From assembly GCF_002272875.1 (NCBI RefSeq), contig NZ_MLAN01000002.1, positions 124,001 through 188,000 on the forward strand: a DNA stretch of 64,000 nucleotides, written 5' to 3'. Position 1 is the first letter of the stretch. Each line of letters begins with the position of its first letter. This document shows positions 44,049-54,524 of the stretch, piece after piece. A program made the translations under genes and the position numbers. Under the pieces are notes generated by a model. The model was given only the letters and a program-made list of their open reading frames with translations, was not told the origin of the DNA and searched no databases. This stretch comes from Helicobacter sp. 11S02629-2. Its GTDB lineage: Bacteria; Campylobacterota; Campylobacteria; Campylobacterales; Helicobacteraceae.

Positions 44049-44966
44049 ATGGCTAAGAGTTTATATGAGACACTAGAAGTAAGTGAAAATGCAAGCAGTG
44101 ATGAGATAAAAAAAGCCTATAGAAAGCTTGCACGTAAGTATCACCCAGATGTTAACAAAGACAAAGATGCTGAAGAAAAGTTCAAAGAGGTTAATGCTGC
44201 TTATGAGATCTTAGGCGATGAGGAAAAAAAGAAACAGTATGACGCTTATGGAGATTCCATGTTTGGGAATCAAAGCTTCCAAGACTTTTCAAGAAGCCAA
44301 GGAGGAGCAGGGTCTGCAAGCTTTGATGACATATTAAACAACCTCTTTTCAGGTGGCTTTGAAAGGGGAGGAAGAGGAGGAAGAAGTAGCTTTAGCTTTG
44401 GAGGAAGTGGCTTTGACTTTGGTGGGGGCGGCTTTGGTGGGGGCGGCTTTAGTGCGCAAAATATGGAGCGTTTAAATGTAAATGCTGAGCTTTTTATAGA
44501 TATACAAAGAGCCCTTGTTGGTGGTAAAGAGACTATACAAGTAGGCGAGCATAGATTTGATATAAAAATACCTACTGGGGCGATGGAGGGCACTAAGCTT
44601 CGTGCAAAAGGCAAGGGTAGAACTAGCAATGGCATGACAGGAGATGCCATCCTTACTTTGAAGTTTAATCCAAGTGATAAGTATAGGGTTGATGGACTAG
44701 ATGTTTATATGAACTTTGATCTAAGCTTAAAAACTGCCCTCTTTGGTGGCAAGATAGAAATAGAGCTTCCAACAAAGTCAGTCAAAATGAAGATTCCAGA
44801 AAACACAAAAAATGGCCAAAAGTTTAAGATGAAAGGGCTTGGTTTTGTTAACTCAAAAATAGCCCAAACTGGTAATATATACCTAGTAGCAAACGTACTT
44901 TTGCCAGATATAAACTCTTTAAGCCTAGAACTAAAAGAACTTTTAGAAGCTGAATTAAAGGATTAA
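44049..44966 (+). CDS. cbpA: DnaJ-family co-chaperone CbpA
   Basis: This is a J-domain protein of 305 residues. The J domain covers residues 3-70 with YHPDVN carrying the HPD tripeptide that stimulates DnaK ATPase. A Gly/Phe-rich stretch of about 70 residues follows, then the two substrate-binding beta domains. The zinc-finger domain of DnaJ is absent, which identifies CbpA. It is followed by hspR and rarA, the same order as in H. pylori, where the operon is HspR-controlled. I did not find the inverted CTTGAGT-type HspR box upstream. Confidence 0.94.
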   Translation: MAKSLYETLEVSENASSDEIKKAYRKLARKYHPDVNKDKDAEEKFKEVNAAYEILGDEEKKKQYDAYGDSMFGNQSFQDFSRSQGGAGSASFDDILNNLFSGGFERGGRGGRSSFSFGGSGFDFGGGGFGGGGFSAQNMERLNVNAELFIDIQRALVGGKETIQVGEHRFDIKIPTGAMEGTKLRAKGKGRTSNGMTGDAILTLKFNPSDKYRVDGLDVYMNFDLSLKTALFGGKIEIELPTKSVKMKIPENTKNGQKFKMKGLGFVNSKIAQTGNIYLVANVLLPDINSLSLELKELLEAELKD

Positions 44967-44969
44967 GCC

Positions 44970-45329
44970 ATGCAATCATATGAAGAACCAGTCTATCTAA
45001 TAAGTGTCGTTGCTAAGATTTTAAAAATACACCCTCAAACTTTAAGACAGTATGAAAAAGAAGGGCTTGTCTTACCTTCAAGAACACAAGGCAAGATGAG
45101 ACTTTATAGTCAAAAAGATATGGATAAGATAAAAACTGTCCTTAGACTAACGCGTGACATGGGCGTTAACCTAGCAGGGGTTGATATAATCCTACGCCTT
45201 AAAGATAGGCTAGATGAGCTAGATGCACTAAACTCAGAGCTTAAGGCTAAAGGCTTTAGTGAAGGCACTAAAGGCATAGAAAATAACATGAGTTCTTATG
45301 AGCTAATAGTTATTAATAAAAAATCTTAA
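44970..45329 (+). CDS. hspR: heat-shock repressor HspR (MerR family)
   Basis: This 119-residue regulator has one MerR-type winged helix-turn-helix (VYLISVVAKILKIHPQTLRQ and LRQYEKEGLVLPSRTQGKMR with RLYS). A helical dimerisation part follows. In H. pylori HspR represses the chaperone operons including its own. It starts three bases after cbpA, so the pair is coupled. The C-terminal tail is short, with no cysteine pair. Confidence 0.92.
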   Translation: MQSYEEPVYLISVVAKILKIHPQTLRQYEKEGLVLPSRTQGKMRLYSQKDMDKIKTVLRLTRDMGVNLAGVDIILRLKDRLDELDALNSELKAKGFSEGTKGIENNMSSYELIVINKKS

Positions 45330-45349
45330 CCTCCTTAGTTATAAAGCCT

Positions 45350-46552
45350 ATGAACCTAGCCCTAGACCTAAGACCTAAAAACTTAGAATCTTTTATAGGG
45401 CAAGAGCATTTACTTGGTAAAGATAAGCCCTTAAGACTGATTATAGAATCTAAAAATATCCCTCATATGATATTTTTTGGGCCGCCCGGGGTTGGTAAAA
45501 CTAGCCTAGCTAAGATTATAGCTAGGGAGTTAGATGTACCTTTTTTAAGCCACAATGCAACTAATTTTAAGCTTGATGCTTTAAAAAAAGACTTATCTTC
45601 ATTTGAACTTGGGCTTTTTAAGCCTTTAGTTTTTATAGATGAGATCCATAGGCTTAATATTACTCAGCAAGAGTTTTTACTTCCTCTTTTAGAAAATAAT
45701 GAAATCCATCTACTAGCTGCAAGCACGCAAAATCCCTACTTTGCTTTATCCGCTGCCCTTAGGTCAAGAAGCCTACTTTTTGAGTTAAAGCCGCTAAGTT
45801 CTAAAAATATAGAATCTATATTAGAAAATGCACTTTTGCAGCAAGATGCTAAGTTTGCAAACCTAGAAGGGATAAAGCACTGGATAGCAGAGCATGCAAA
45901 TGCTGATGCTAGGTTTGCTTTAAATCTTTTGGAAGTAGCTATAAATATGAAAGAACATGCAAGTGTAGAATCCTTACAAGAGATAACTAGTAATATGCTA
46001 GGAGTTAGGGAAGATAATGTCCACTATGATCTAATTAGTGCTTTGATAAAGTCTATTAGAGGGAGTGATATAGATGCTAGTATCTATTATCTTTCACGCA
46101 TAATTAATGCTGGAGAAAATCCTGAGTTTATAGCAAGACGACTAGTAATACTTGCTAGTGAAGATGTGGGTAATGCCAATCCAAATGCACTTAATCTTGC
46201 CAACTCAACCATGCAAGCAGTAAGTAAGATAGGCTATCCTGAAGCTAGGATCATCCTCTCTCAGTGCGTCATCTACCTAGCTAGCTCACCTAAGTCTAAT
46301 ACTGCTTATAAAGCCATAGACTTAGCACTAAGTGATACTAAAAAAGATTCCACTCCTGTGCCACTTCACATAAGAACTAATCCCATAAACTATAAATACC
46401 CACATAACTTTGGTGGCTATGTCAAACAAAACTATCATAATGGCAAACACTATGTTAGTCTTAGTAATATAGGCTTTGAAAAGACCTTGCAAGACTGGCT
46501 AAGCAGTATAAAAAATAATTCAATTGAGCAAAAATCTAAAAAAAATAAGTGA
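45350..46552 (+). CDS. rarA: replication-associated recombination protein A (RarA/MgsA), AAA+ ATPase
   Basis: This 400-residue AAA+ protein has Walker A GPPGVGKTSLAK, Walker B DEIH and sensor SLLFELKPL. The RarA-specific C-terminal domain carries GSDIDASIYYLSRIINAGE, RRLVILASEDVGNANP and PVPLHIRTNP. RarA acts at stalled replication forks. It follows hspR by 20 bases with a weak ribosome binding site. In H. pylori this position holds a gene once annotated as a helicase. Confidence 0.92.
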   Translation: MNLALDLRPKNLESFIGQEHLLGKDKPLRLIIESKNIPHMIFFGPPGVGKTSLAKIIARELDVPFLSHNATNFKLDALKKDLSSFELGLFKPLVFIDEIHRLNITQQEFLLPLLENNEIHLLAASTQNPYFALSAALRSRSLLFELKPLSSKNIESILENALLQQDAKFANLEGIKHWIAEHANADARFALNLLEVAINMKEHASVESLQEITSNMLGVREDNVHYDLISALIKSIRGSDIDASIYYLSRIINAGENPEFIARRLVILASEDVGNANPNALNLANSTMQAVSKIGYPEARIILSQCVIYLASSPKSNTAYKAIDLALSDTKKDSTPVPLHIRTNPINYKYPHNFGGYVKQNYHNGKHYVSLSNIGFEKTLQDWLSSIKNNSIEQKSKKNK

Positions 46553-46652
46553 TAATGGTAATTAAATAATGACGCATTAAGTGTGTTTAACTTTTAAATA
46601 TCTTTAAAAGTTAAACTCTAAAGTTTGTAATAAAATATCACGGAGTGTCCAC

Positions 46653-47387
46653 TTGCAACAAGTATTAAGCCAAATGTTTGAGCATTTACCAGTATTAGCT
46701 AGTTTTTTGGGTGGGATATTAATGTTTTTAAGCCCTTGCATCCTGCCTCTTATCCCTTCGTATATGTCTTATATATCTGGTGTTGGACTAAGTGATACTA
46801 AGCACTACTCTCATAAGAAGACCTTAACCTCTGCTATCTTATTTGTCATAGGTTTTAGCATAGTGTTTTTCTTCCTTGGCCTTGCTATGATAAACCTCTT
46901 TGAAAACATTTTTAGCTACCACATAGTGCGCTATATATCTGGTGCTATCGTTATACTTTTTGGACTTCACTTCTTAGGACTTTTTAAGTTTAAGTTCTTA
47001 TACAAAACTAAACAGCTTAATCTTTCAAAGCTTGAAAACAACAAAGCACTCCATATCATCATGCCTTTAATTTTTGGCATAGGCTTTGCGGCTGGCTGGA
47101 CTCCTTGTACTGGACCAATCATAGCTGCTATTACATTTTTAGCTGCGGCTAATCAAGCAGTGGCTATAGTTTCACTTGTAGCTTTTATCATAGGTCTTGC
47201 TATACCATTTTTAGTACTAGCACTCTTTTTGGATAAGGGCTTGCAGGTTGTAAGAAGACTAAAAACTTACATGAAGGTTATAGAGATAGTTGCAGCGATA
47301 TTTTTAATAGTTGTTGGAATCTTAATCATACTAGGCAAGATAGAAGTCCTAGTAGCATTGATAGAAGAAGGTATTGGAGGATTTTAA
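46653..47387 (+). CDS. ccdA: cytochrome c biogenesis protein CcdA
   Basis: This is a six-helix membrane protein of 244 residues that passes electrons from thioredoxin to the periplasm for cytochrome c maturation. The two redox cysteines lie in conserved helices: FLSPCILPLIPSY near residue 30, and GWTPCTGPIIAA near 152. The start is TTG with a GGAG ribosome binding site eight bases upstream. One base separates its stop from pyrC, the same pairing as in H. pylori. Confidence 0.92.
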   Translation: MQQVLSQMFEHLPVLASFLGGILMFLSPCILPLIPSYMSYISGVGLSDTKHYSHKKTLTSAILFVIGFSIVFFFLGLAMINLFENIFSYHIVRYISGAIVILFGLHFLGLFKFKFLYKTKQLNLSKLENNKALHIIMPLIFGIGFAAGWTPCTGPIIAAITFLAAANQAVAIVSLVAFIIGLAIPFLVLALFLDKGLQVVRRLKTYMKVIEIVAAIFLIVVGILIILGKIEVLVALIEEGIGGF

Positions 47388-47388
47388 A

Positions 47389-48588
47389 ATGCTTTTTAAA
47401 GGTGCAAACGTCCTAGGTAAAGAGGGCTTTAAGACACAAGATGTCTTGGTTGAAGAAGGCAAGATAGTTGAAGTTAGCACTAATATAGAATCTAAAGGAG
47501 AAGTACTTGAGTGTAAGGGCTTAGCCCTTTTGCCAGCCTTGCTTGATGTTAATATCTTGCCAAAAGATTCTACTTTGAACTCTAAAAGTCTTCTTCGCAC
47601 TTCGCAAAAAGCACTAAAAGGAGGAGTAGGGAGTATATTTTTAAGTCCAAATACAAGCCCAAGAAATGACACAGAAGCTATTAACGCTTTAGTTAGTAAC
47701 GTCAGTCAAAGCGAAGCTATAAACATCTTTTCTTTAATCCCAGCCTTTAATGAAGAAGACAATCTAAACGATATAAGTATCCTCTACTCAGGCAATCCAA
47801 AAAGTGCCATCTATGTAGAAAGCGATGTGGAATCTAACCTCTTATATCAAGCTTTTTTATATGCTAAGATGCTGGATTTACCGCTAATAGTTAATGCTTA
47901 TGATACTCACATGGAAGTAGGGCTTGCTTATGAAAGTCCTTTTATAAGAAGTCTAGGGCTTGGAGAGATAAGCTTTTTAGGGCAACTAAAAGAGATAGCA
48001 AAGATCGCTCAGATGGCTGAGTTTTTAAAAGTAAAAGTACTTTTTAGTGCGTTTAATGTGCCAGAAGGCTTTAAGATTTTAGAAAAAAGCAAGTATCTTT
48101 TTTCACAAGTCCCCTTGCCTCATCTAATCTTTGATGAGACTAATCTTAATGACTACGACACAAGATATAAGCTGAAACCACCTTTGCTTCCAAAACATGA
48201 AAAAGAAAAGCTTTTAGGGCACTTAAAAGATGCTTATATGCTAACTAGTTTGCACAGCACAGTAAGCTCTCATCTTAAAAATCAAGTCTATGATGACGCA
48301 AAGGCTAGTTTTGACTGCATAGAGCACTACTTTGGGCTAGCTTATACTTTCTTGGTAAAAAGTGGAATCTTAAGCCTGCAAGACCTACTTACTAAGACTT
48401 CTAAAAATATCTCAGACTTTATGGGGCTTAATAAGGGTGAGATAGCTGTAGGCAGGGATTGCGATTTTATGCTAGTTGATTTAGATTCAAGCTATAAGGT
48501 AGAAAATCAAGCAAGTCCGCTTGATGGCTTGGAGATTTTTGGAATTATTAAATATATGGTTGTTGGGAAACACATTTCTAAGATATAA
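47389..48588 (+). CDS. pyrC: dihydroorotase-like protein, probably catalytically inactive
   Basis: This 399-residue protein has the dihydroorotase/amidohydrolase layout ([36 protein letters not shown], and the end [15 protein letters not shown]). The metal-binding HxH after the first strand is missing: the position reads DVNILP. The late TDHAPH-type motif reads TSLHSTVS. The same degeneration is known for PyrC-like partners of aspartate carbamoyltransferase. The ATG at 47389 has GGAGG upstream inside the ccdA end. An active dihydroorotase should be encoded elsewhere. Confidence 0.8.
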   Translation: MLFKGANVLGKEGFKTQDVLVEEGKIVEVSTNIESKGEVLECKGLALLPALLDVNILPKDSTLNSKSLLRTSQKALKGGVGSIFLSPNTSPRNDTEAINALVSNVSQSEAINIFSLIPAFNEEDNLNDISILYSGNPKSAIYVESDVESNLLYQAFLYAKMLDLPLIVNAYDTHMEVGLAYESPFIRSLGLGEISFLGQLKEIAKIAQMAEFLKVKVLFSAFNVPEGFKILEKSKYLFSQVPLPHLIFDETNLNDYDTRYKLKPPLLPKHEKEKLLGHLKDAYMLTSLHSTVSSHLKNQVYDDAKASFDCIEHYFGLAYTFLVKSGILSLQDLLTKTSKNISDFMGLNKGEIAVGRDCDFMLVDLDSSYKVENQASPLDGLEIFGIIKYMVVGKHISKI

Positions 48589-48620
48589 TCTTTAGCTTAA
48601 TTTTAAACATAAGGAATGCC

Positions 48621-49034
48621 ATGCAAAGAACATTATCTATAATAAAGCCAGATGCAGTTAAAAAAAATGTAGTTGGGAAGATAATAAGTAGATTTGAAAC
48701 TAATGGACTTAAGATTGCTGCTTGCAAAAAAATCTTTTTAAGCGCACAAGAAGCAGGGAAGTTTTATGGCGTGCACAAAGAAAGACCATTTTTTAAAGAC
48801 CTAGTAGAGTTTATGACTTCAGGTCCTGTAGTAGTTATGGTTTTAGAAGGTAAAGATGCTGTTTCTAAAAACCGCGAGCTTATGGGCGCTACTAATCCAA
48901 AAGAGGCAGCCCCTGGCACTATAAGAGCAGACTTTGCAGAAAGCATAGATGCAAATGCAGTTCATGGAAGTGATAGCTTAGAAAATGCTAAAACTGAGAT
49001 AGCTTTCTTTTTTGCAGAATCTGAGATATTTTAG
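48621..49034 (+). CDS. ndk: nucleoside diphosphate kinase
   Basis: This enzyme balances nucleoside triphosphates by phosphate transfer from ATP. The 137-residue protein has [10 protein letters not shown] at the start, [17 protein letters not shown], and the active-site histidine in [12 protein letters not shown]. An AAGGA ribosome binding site precedes the ATG. It heads the ndk-yceD-rpmF-plsX-fabH run that is shared with H. pylori. Confidence 0.97.
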   Translation: MQRTLSIIKPDAVKKNVVGKIISRFETNGLKIAACKKIFLSAQEAGKFYGVHKERPFFKDLVEFMTSGPVVVMVLEGKDAVSKNRELMGATNPKEAAPGTIRADFAESIDANAVHGSDSLENAKTEIAFFFAESEIF

Positions 49035-49059
49035 TTCTAGGTTATAAAAGGCATTAGCT

Positions 49060-49446
49060 ATGCTTGAGTTTAGAAAGATAGGCAAGACTAAAAAAGAAGT
49101 CGACTATAGACTAGATTCTAATAGTGCTTCTTTTTTAGATCCACTTGAGAGTGTGAACTTAAAAGGGGAGATATTTTTTGATGAAGGCACAAAGCTAGTA
49201 AAGTTTGAAGGCGAGTTTAGCGCAACGCTAAATTTAGTGTGTGTTAGAAGTGGCGAAGAGTTTATAAAAAATATAACAATTCCTTTAACTCTTTACATTT
49301 CAGATGGAATCTATGATTCTAAAGATAGTAATAATGAGTATATTTTGGATATTATAGAATTTTTCAATGGCTATGTAGATTTAAAAGAAATTTGTCTAAG
49401 CGAAGTTGAGTCTATAAGACTTGACTATCATATAAAAGGAGAATAA
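49060..49446 (+). CDS. YceD (DUF177) family protein
   Basis: This 128-residue protein lies directly upstream of rpmF, the standard place for YceD proteins, which are linked to rRNA processing. It shows the family layout, with [21 protein letters not shown] in the middle; only one of the two usual cysteines of the zinc motif is present. The later part is acidic ([20 protein letters not shown]). Two bases separate it from rpmF. Confidence 0.78.
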   Translation: MLEFRKIGKTKKEVDYRLDSNSASFLDPLESVNLKGEIFFDEGTKLVKFEGEFSATLNLVCVRSGEEFIKNITIPLTLYISDGIYDSKDSNNEYILDIIEFFNGYVDLKEICLSEVESIRLDYHIKGE

Positions 49447-49448
49447 AA

Positions 49449-49598
49449 ATGGCAGTACCAAAGAGAAGAGTTAGTAAAACAAGAGCAGCAAAAAGACGTA
49501 CTCACTATAAAGTAACTTTAGCAAAGCCTATCAAAGATAAAAATGGTAACTGGAAGTTGCCTCACTTCATCAACCCTGTGACTAACAGCTATAAATAA
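49449..49598 (+). CDS. rpmF: 50S ribosomal protein L32
   Basis: This is a 49-residue basic ribosomal protein starting [20 protein letters not shown], the canonical L32 N-terminus. The C-terminal part contains [15 protein letters not shown] and no zinc cysteines, the zinc-free form. Its TAA stop shares one base with the plsX ATG (TAATG), so translation is coupled. A GGAG ribosome binding site lies upstream at the yceD stop. Confidence 0.96.
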   Translation: MAVPKRRVSKTRAAKRRTHYKVTLAKPIKDKNGNWKLPHFINPVTNSYK

Positions 49599-50617
49599 TG
49601 CTTACTATTTCCATAGATGCTATGGGTGCTGATAATGGTGTTTTACCCATAGTCTTAGGACTAAAAGACGCTATTAATCATAAAGACTTTAAAGCAGTAC
49701 TTTGTGGAGATGAGAAGTTAATAAAGCCACTACTAGATTCTAACCTTAGTTCTAGCAAGCTAAGTAAGATAGAAGTTGTACATACAGATGACTATATACA
49801 TCTAGATGAGCCAGCAAGTATCGCTATTAAGAGAAAAGAAAGCTCTATATATAAAGCAGTTTCTCTTGTAAAAGATTCTAAAGCTGATGCTGTAGTTTCT
49901 TGCGGTCATAGTGGTGCTACTATGAGCTTGGCGACACTTTTGGTTGGTAGGATAGATGGCGTTAATAGACCTGCGATTTGTACTTGCATGCCTTCTATTA
50001 CAGATAAGCCAAGCATTATCTTAGATGCTGGGGCTAATACTGACTGCAAGCCTAACTACTTAGTAGACTTTGCTATTATGGGCTATCAGTATGCAAAGCA
50101 AGCACTAGAGTATAAAGACGTAAAAGTAGGCCTTCTTTCTAATGGCGAAGAAGACACTAAGGGTAATGAACTCACAAAAGAAACCTTCAAGCTTTTAAAA
50201 GAGTATCCATTCTTCATAGGAAATGTAGAAGGTCCAGATATCTTTAATGGCAAAGTTGATGTTGTAGTTTGTGATGGTTTTATGGGCAACCTTGTCTTAA
50301 AGGCAAGTGAAGGCGTAGCAGGAGCTATTTCTACTATACTTAAGCAAGAGATCAAAAAGTCTTTTTTTAGAACGCTTGGTGCAGGTCTTATGAAAGGTGC
50401 CTTTAAGGCTTTAAAATCAAAGGTTGATTATGCTGAGTATGGTGGGGCACCGCTTTTAGGTGTTAAAAAGCCAGTGATTATAAGTCATGGCAAGAGTAAT
50501 GCAAGGGCGGTTGAGTGTGCTTTATATCAAGCTATGAAAACTTGTGAAAGCAATACTTGCTTACACATACAAGAAGCCTTTGTTGAAACAAATTTAAAAA
50601 GAGATGCAATTAAATAG
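49598..50617 (+). CDS. plsX: phosphate acyltransferase PlsX
   Basis: This enzyme converts acyl-ACP to acyl-phosphate for phospholipid synthesis. The 339-residue protein begins [19 protein letters not shown] and has [32 protein letters not shown] and [16 protein letters not shown], all family blocks. It lies between rpmF and fabH as in most bacteria. Confidence 0.96.
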   Translation: MLTISIDAMGADNGVLPIVLGLKDAINHKDFKAVLCGDEKLIKPLLDSNLSSSKLSKIEVVHTDDYIHLDEPASIAIKRKESSIYKAVSLVKDSKADAVVSCGHSGATMSLATLLVGRIDGVNRPAICTCMPSITDKPSIILDAGANTDCKPNYLVDFAIMGYQYAKQALEYKDVKVGLLSNGEEDTKGNELTKETFKLLKEYPFFIGNVEGPDIFNGKVDVVVCDGFMGNLVLKASEGVAGAISTILKQEIKKSFFRTLGAGLMKGAFKALKSKVDYAEYGGAPLLGVKKPVIISHGKSNARAVECALYQAMKTCESNTCLHIQEAFVETNLKRDAIK

Positions 50618-50627
50618 GATTGGAATT

Positions 50628-51632
50628 ATGAATTACGCAAGTATAAAGTCCATAGCCTCTTATGTACCAAAATATTGCGTAGATAATAATTATTTTAGTG
50701 ATTTTTTAGAGACAGATGATGAGTGGATAACTAAACGCACGGGTATAAAAACCCGCTACTTTGCTAGCAGCGAAGAAAAAAGTAGTGATCTTGGACTAAA
50801 GGCTAGCTTAAAAGCTTTAGAGAGGGCAAATCTGAGCCCTAAAGATATAGACTTAGTTATCTGTGCGACTTTAAGTCCAGACTATGTAAGTATGCCTTCA
50901 ACTGCTTGCATCATAGCTGAGAAGCTTGGTCTAAAAAGCACACCAGCTTTTGACGTAAGTGCGGCTTGTACTGGCTTTATCTATGCTTTAAGTATGGCGA
51001 GGGCTTATATACAAGGTGGTGTTTATAAAAATATCTTAGTTGTTGGAGCTGAAAAGATAAGCTCAGTACTAGACTTCACTGATAGAAGCACTTGTGTGCT
51101 TTTTGGTGATGGTGCAGGGGCAAGTGTCATCTCTAAAAGTGAAAAACCCGGAATCTTAGATGTGCATATAAACTCAGATGGAAGCTATGCTAACTCTTTA
51201 AAAACTCCAAGACTTGGATCAAAAAGTGATAATAAGCTTTTAAGCGAGATCTTGCCAAGCCATGAAGATAAAAAGCAAGCCCTTCATATGAATGGCTCTG
51301 AGATCTATAGACTAGCAGTTAGAAATATTACTAATAGTGCAAAAGAGATTCTAAGTACTAATAACTTAGAAGCAAAGGATCTAAGCTACTTTGTACCTCA
51401 CCAAGCAAACCTTAGGATAATTCAAGCCGTAGCTAATGCACTAGATTTGGATTACTCTAAACTGATATTAACAGTCCAAAAGTATGGCAATACTTCAGCA
51501 GCAAGCATACCTATGGCGATAAATGATGCTTATGAAGAAGGCAAGCTATCTCAAAAAGGTCAGCTTATATTGCTAGATGCTTTTGGAGGGGGTCTTACTT
51601 GGGGAAGTGCACTTTTTTACACTGACTTTTAG
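50628..51632 (+). CDS. fabH: 3-oxoacyl-ACP synthase III (KASIII)
   Basis: This enzyme starts fatty-acid chains by joining acetyl-CoA and malonyl-ACP. From ATG 50628 it has 334 residues. The catalytic triad is Cys in [13 protein letters not shown], His in VPHQANLRI and Asn in [12 protein letters not shown]. The start was set at 50628, which has an AGGATTGGA ribosome binding region. An in-frame ATG eight codons earlier lies inside the plsX end. Confidence 0.96.
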   Translation: MNYASIKSIASYVPKYCVDNNYFSDFLETDDEWITKRTGIKTRYFASSEEKSSDLGLKASLKALERANLSPKDIDLVICATLSPDYVSMPSTACIIAEKLGLKSTPAFDVSAACTGFIYALSMARAYIQGGVYKNILVVGAEKISSVLDFTDRSTCVLFGDGAGASVISKSEKPGILDVHINSDGSYANSLKTPRLGSKSDNKLLSEILPSHEDKKQALHMNGSEIYRLAVRNITNSAKEILSTNNLEAKDLSYFVPHQANLRIIQAVANALDLDYSKLILTVQKYGNTSAASIPMAINDAYEEGKLSQKGQLILLDAFGGGLTWGSALFYTDF

Positions 51633-51760
51633 TTGTTTTAATCTAGCCTTTAACTTAGACCCCATGCCCTAAAATAAAAGTATATAAAGCCCTTCTTGGC
51701 TTTTAGGCTTAGTTTTTGATACCCTTATAGCATCTATAATAAGTAAGGATAACAAGAACT

Positions 51761-53290
51761 ATGACCAATAAGATTCTATGTGCGACGATGGAAGGCATTA
51801 GTGCTAGGATAGTTGAAGTTGAAGCAACTTTTATGCGCGCTTTGCCAGCTTTTAATATAACTGGTCTTGCAAACTCTTCCATCCAAGAATCTAAACATAG
51901 AGTTATGTCAGCCTTAGCTAATAATAATATAGCCCTCCCCATGCTAAAGTTAAACATCAACCTTTTTCCCTCTGACCTTCCAAAACATGGCAGCCACTTT
52001 GACCTCCCTTTAGCCCTGCTTATAGCCCTTTACAAAAAGCCTTTGAAGCTAGAAAACATTTTCGCCTTTGGTGAGTTAGGACTTGATGGAAGTATTAAGC
52101 ATATAGATTCTATCTATCCTTTGCTACTTGATGTCTCTTTGCTTAAGCCTAATGCAAAAGTTATCTTGCCGCGTGCTGGCAAGCATCTTTTTTCTCATAT
52201 ACCTAATCTAGACTGCATCTATGTAGATACTCTTGCAGAAGCTATCTCTAAGCTAAGCGAGAAGGACTTAGAATCTAGCCCTACTAACACTTCAAGCGAG
52301 GACTTTCCCTTCCCCTATATAGAAGTTTTAGGAAGCAAGTACTACTTTAGTGATAAGTTTGATATAGACTTTAAAGAAGTTAGAGGACAAAGCCAAGCAA
52401 AACGTGCAGCTTTAATCGCCGCAGCAGGATTTCATAACATCATCTTTGAAGGGAGTCCAGGCTGTGGTAAAAGCATGATATCAAAGCGTATGCGCTATAT
52501 CTTGCCACCACTAAGTGCTAAAGAGATGATAGAAAGCGTAAAGCTTCAAGCCCTAGATCTTCAAAAGACTGAGTACACTCCTTTAAGGAATCAAAGAAAC
52601 CCCCACTCAGACGCCTCAAAGTCTAGTATATTAGGAAGTGTCACCCAAAGCCAAGTAAGACCCGGCGAGATAGCTTTAGCACATAATGGAATCTTGTTTT
52701 TAGATGAGCTACCCTACTTTAAAAAAGAAGTTTTAGAATCGCTTCGTGAGCCCTTAGAAAACAACAAGCTTTTAGTCTCTAGGGTAAACTCAAAGGTTGT
52801 CTATGACACTTCATTTCTTTTTATAGGTGCGCTTAATCCTTGCCCTTGTGGAAACTTGCTAAGTACTACCAAAGAGTGTAGATGCAAAGACGCTGAGATA
52901 AAGACTTATAAAAACAAGTTAAGTGAGCCTTTTTTAGATCGTATGGACTTATATGTGCAGATGGATGAAAGTGAGGTAAAGGCAACATCTAAAGATAAAG
53001 ATATGGAATCTAAAAGCATGCAGCAAGCTGTGTTTACTGCCTTTAAGATGCAAAAGCAAAGGAAGCAGCCAGTGCTAAATGGCAAGCTAGATGAAAAAGG
53101 CGTGGTGGAGTTTTGCAAGCTTGATGATGAGCTTAGTTTCTTACTTCAAAAAGCAGTAAGCCGTTTTTCTTTAAGTCATAGGGGAGTGCAAAAAGTCCTT
53201 AAAGTCTCAAGGACTATAGCAGATCTTGATTCTAGTGTTGATATTAAAAAAGACCATCTTCTAGAGGCTTTTAGCTATAGAAGAAACTAA
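51761..53290 (+). CDS. comM: YifB/ComM-type Mg-chelatase-like AAA+ ATPase
   Basis: This 509-residue protein has an N-terminal LonB-like domain (NITGLANSSIQESKHRV) and a Mg-chelatase AAA+ core with Walker A FEGSPGCGKSMISKRM. HNGILFLDELPYF, LNPCPCGN and RTIADLDSS follow. ComM is a helicase that drives branch migration during natural transformation. With comF and the A24 peptidase, it adds to the competence genes in the window. An AAGGAT ribosome binding site precedes the ATG. Confidence 0.92.
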   Translation: MTNKILCATMEGISARIVEVEATFMRALPAFNITGLANSSIQESKHRVMSALANNNIALPMLKLNINLFPSDLPKHGSHFDLPLALLIALYKKPLKLENIFAFGELGLDGSIKHIDSIYPLLLDVSLLKPNAKVILPRAGKHLFSHIPNLDCIYVDTLAEAISKLSEKDLESSPTNTSSEDFPFPYIEVLGSKYYFSDKFDIDFKEVRGQSQAKRAALIAAAGFHNIIFEGSPGCGKSMISKRMRYILPPLSAKEMIESVKLQALDLQKTEYTPLRNQRNPHSDASKSSILGSVTQSQVRPGEIALAHNGILFLDELPYFKKEVLESLREPLENNKLLVSRVNSKVVYDTSFLFIGALNPCPCGNLLSTTKECRCKDAEIKTYKNKLSEPFLDRMDLYVQMDESEVKATSKDKDMESKSMQQAVFTAFKMQKQRKQPVLNGKLDEKGVVEFCKLDDELSFLLQKAVSRFSLSHRGVQKVLKVSRTIADLDSSVDIKKDHLLEAFSYRRN

Positions 53291-53328
53291 ACTATTATAA
53301 ATATCTTTATATGGAAGGGAAGAGTTGT

Positions 53329-53356
53329 ATCGATCTAGTTTTCTAGATCGATACTA
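53329..53356. terminator. strong 12-bp hairpin between convergent genes
   Basis: GTATCGATCTAG and CTAGATCGATAC pair perfectly around TTTT. It lies between comM and the convergent gene ending at 53373. No T-run follows on either strand, so termination is likely but not certain. The arms contain two GATC sites each copy, the probable target of the DpnA-like methyltransferase. Confidence 0.55.
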
Positions 53357-53372
53357 TATACAGTGGTGATAG

Positions 53373-54449
53373 TTACATATATTTTCTATATATATTGACC
53401 ATACCAACTAGTAAATCTCTTAATTTTTTTGGCTTTACATCTGAACTCATAAGATCAAAATTGCAACCTTCGAACAAGGTAAGTTGGCTTCTGCTAGTTT
53501 TTGAAATCTTTATATCTTCATCTGAATTAGCTAATTCATACCAAGACAAGAATTTCCTAGCTGAAGTTGTCATCCAATCACTTTTAAAGTAGATTCCCTT
53601 TGCTGCGATAGCCATACCATTTTTTGCTGATCCAAAAATCGTAGAATCTACTAGAGCCCACATATGGTCAGTTGGGTCTGTAAAGTAGTTTTCTATGGCA
53701 TTGAGCTTTTTGTTTGTTGGCACCTCATTACCAGCATAAAAGCCACTAGAGCTAAAATTTTTGATAAGTCCTATCATTTCCATCATCGCTATTTCTTTAC
53801 AGTCACTTTGCCCATCACTACTATCATCATACTCATTATCATACTTAATTTGCTCTGGTTCAGATTCTATACTTTTGTATGTTTTTGCATATTCGCCAGT
53901 ATGTTGTTTATTTCCGTTCATATATGCTCGTATATCAGGATCTGAATAGCTAATCATCGATTCTAAGGATTCTGCCAAGTCATACATATCTACTTCGCAT
54001 ACTTTGGCTACTACTTTATAACAGTCTCCTAATTCAGCCTTAGAGAAACGAAAGCGATTTTTTATTCTCAATAAATTCATTTTATTGATTGGTGCAATTA
54101 TGTCACTGGCTCCCATAGCTAAAAATAGCAATACACCATAAGTAAACATTATTTTTATTTTTTCTCTATCTGTCCTAAATGAAAGAATTTTGTCAAATAT
54201 ATTACCCTCTAATTGCCCGATTTTATTATAAATAGAAATCATTTCATTCTCATTAGACCAAGCATCAAAACTACTATCTACATCCACCATAATTTCTGCG
54301 ATTAATCGTGTATGTCTTTTACTCAAGACATGTTCATTGCTAGCTATGTAGACGAGCGTCCATAATGTATCTTCTCTATCATTTTTTTCTATATGGTTGT
54401 TAATTGCCTCATTTGCTACGCCTACTATCAAATCTGTAAAAAAACCCAT
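53373..54449 (-). CDS. hypothetical protein, TerB-like N-terminus and strand-rich C-terminus
   Basis: I do not recognise this 358-residue protein as a named family. The N-terminal 170 residues are helical and reminiscent of TerB-type bundles (DTLWTLVYIASNEHVLSKRH). An acidic linker follows (NEYDDSSDGQSD). The C-terminal 120 residues contain DSTIFGSAKNGMAIAAKGIY and KFLSWYELAN, which resemble a bacterial PH-like domain. The start was set at ATG 54449 with a GGAG ribosome binding site, not 54464. Its codon use differs from its neighbours, and a C14 tract lies 75 bases upstream, so it may be acquired and switchable. Confidence 0.65.
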   Translation of the reverse strand: MGFFTDLIVGVANEAINNHIEKNDREDTLWTLVYIASNEHVLSKRHTRLIAEIMVDVDSSFDAWSNENEMISIYNKIGQLEGNIFDKILSFRTDREKIKIMFTYGVLLFLAMGASDIIAPINKMNLLRIKNRFRFSKAELGDCYKVVAKVCEVDMYDLAESLESMISYSDPDIRAYMNGNKQHTGEYAKTYKSIESEPEQIKYDNEYDDSSDGQSDCKEIAMMEMIGLIKNFSSSGFYAGNEVPTNKKLNAIENYFTDPTDHMWALVDSTIFGSAKNGMAIAAKGIYFKSDWMTTSARKFLSWYELANSDEDIKISKTSRSQLTLFEGCNFDLMSSDVKPKKLRDLLVGMVNIYRKYM

Positions 54450-54524
54450 TATGTAGCTCTCCATTTTATTTGTTGTCTATAAACATCAATATGATTAAAT
54501 GATGATTACCGTGGGTTTAGGTTA

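Noticed and set aside
44401-44456. Short G runs in cbpA considered as another phase-variable tract
   Set aside because: The runs are only five G, interrupted, and encode the Gly-rich linker.
44270-44650. Proline-rich open frame opposite cbpA
   Set aside because: It is the reverse complement of the Gly/Phe-rich linker of CbpA; PPPKPPPP comes from GGN codons.
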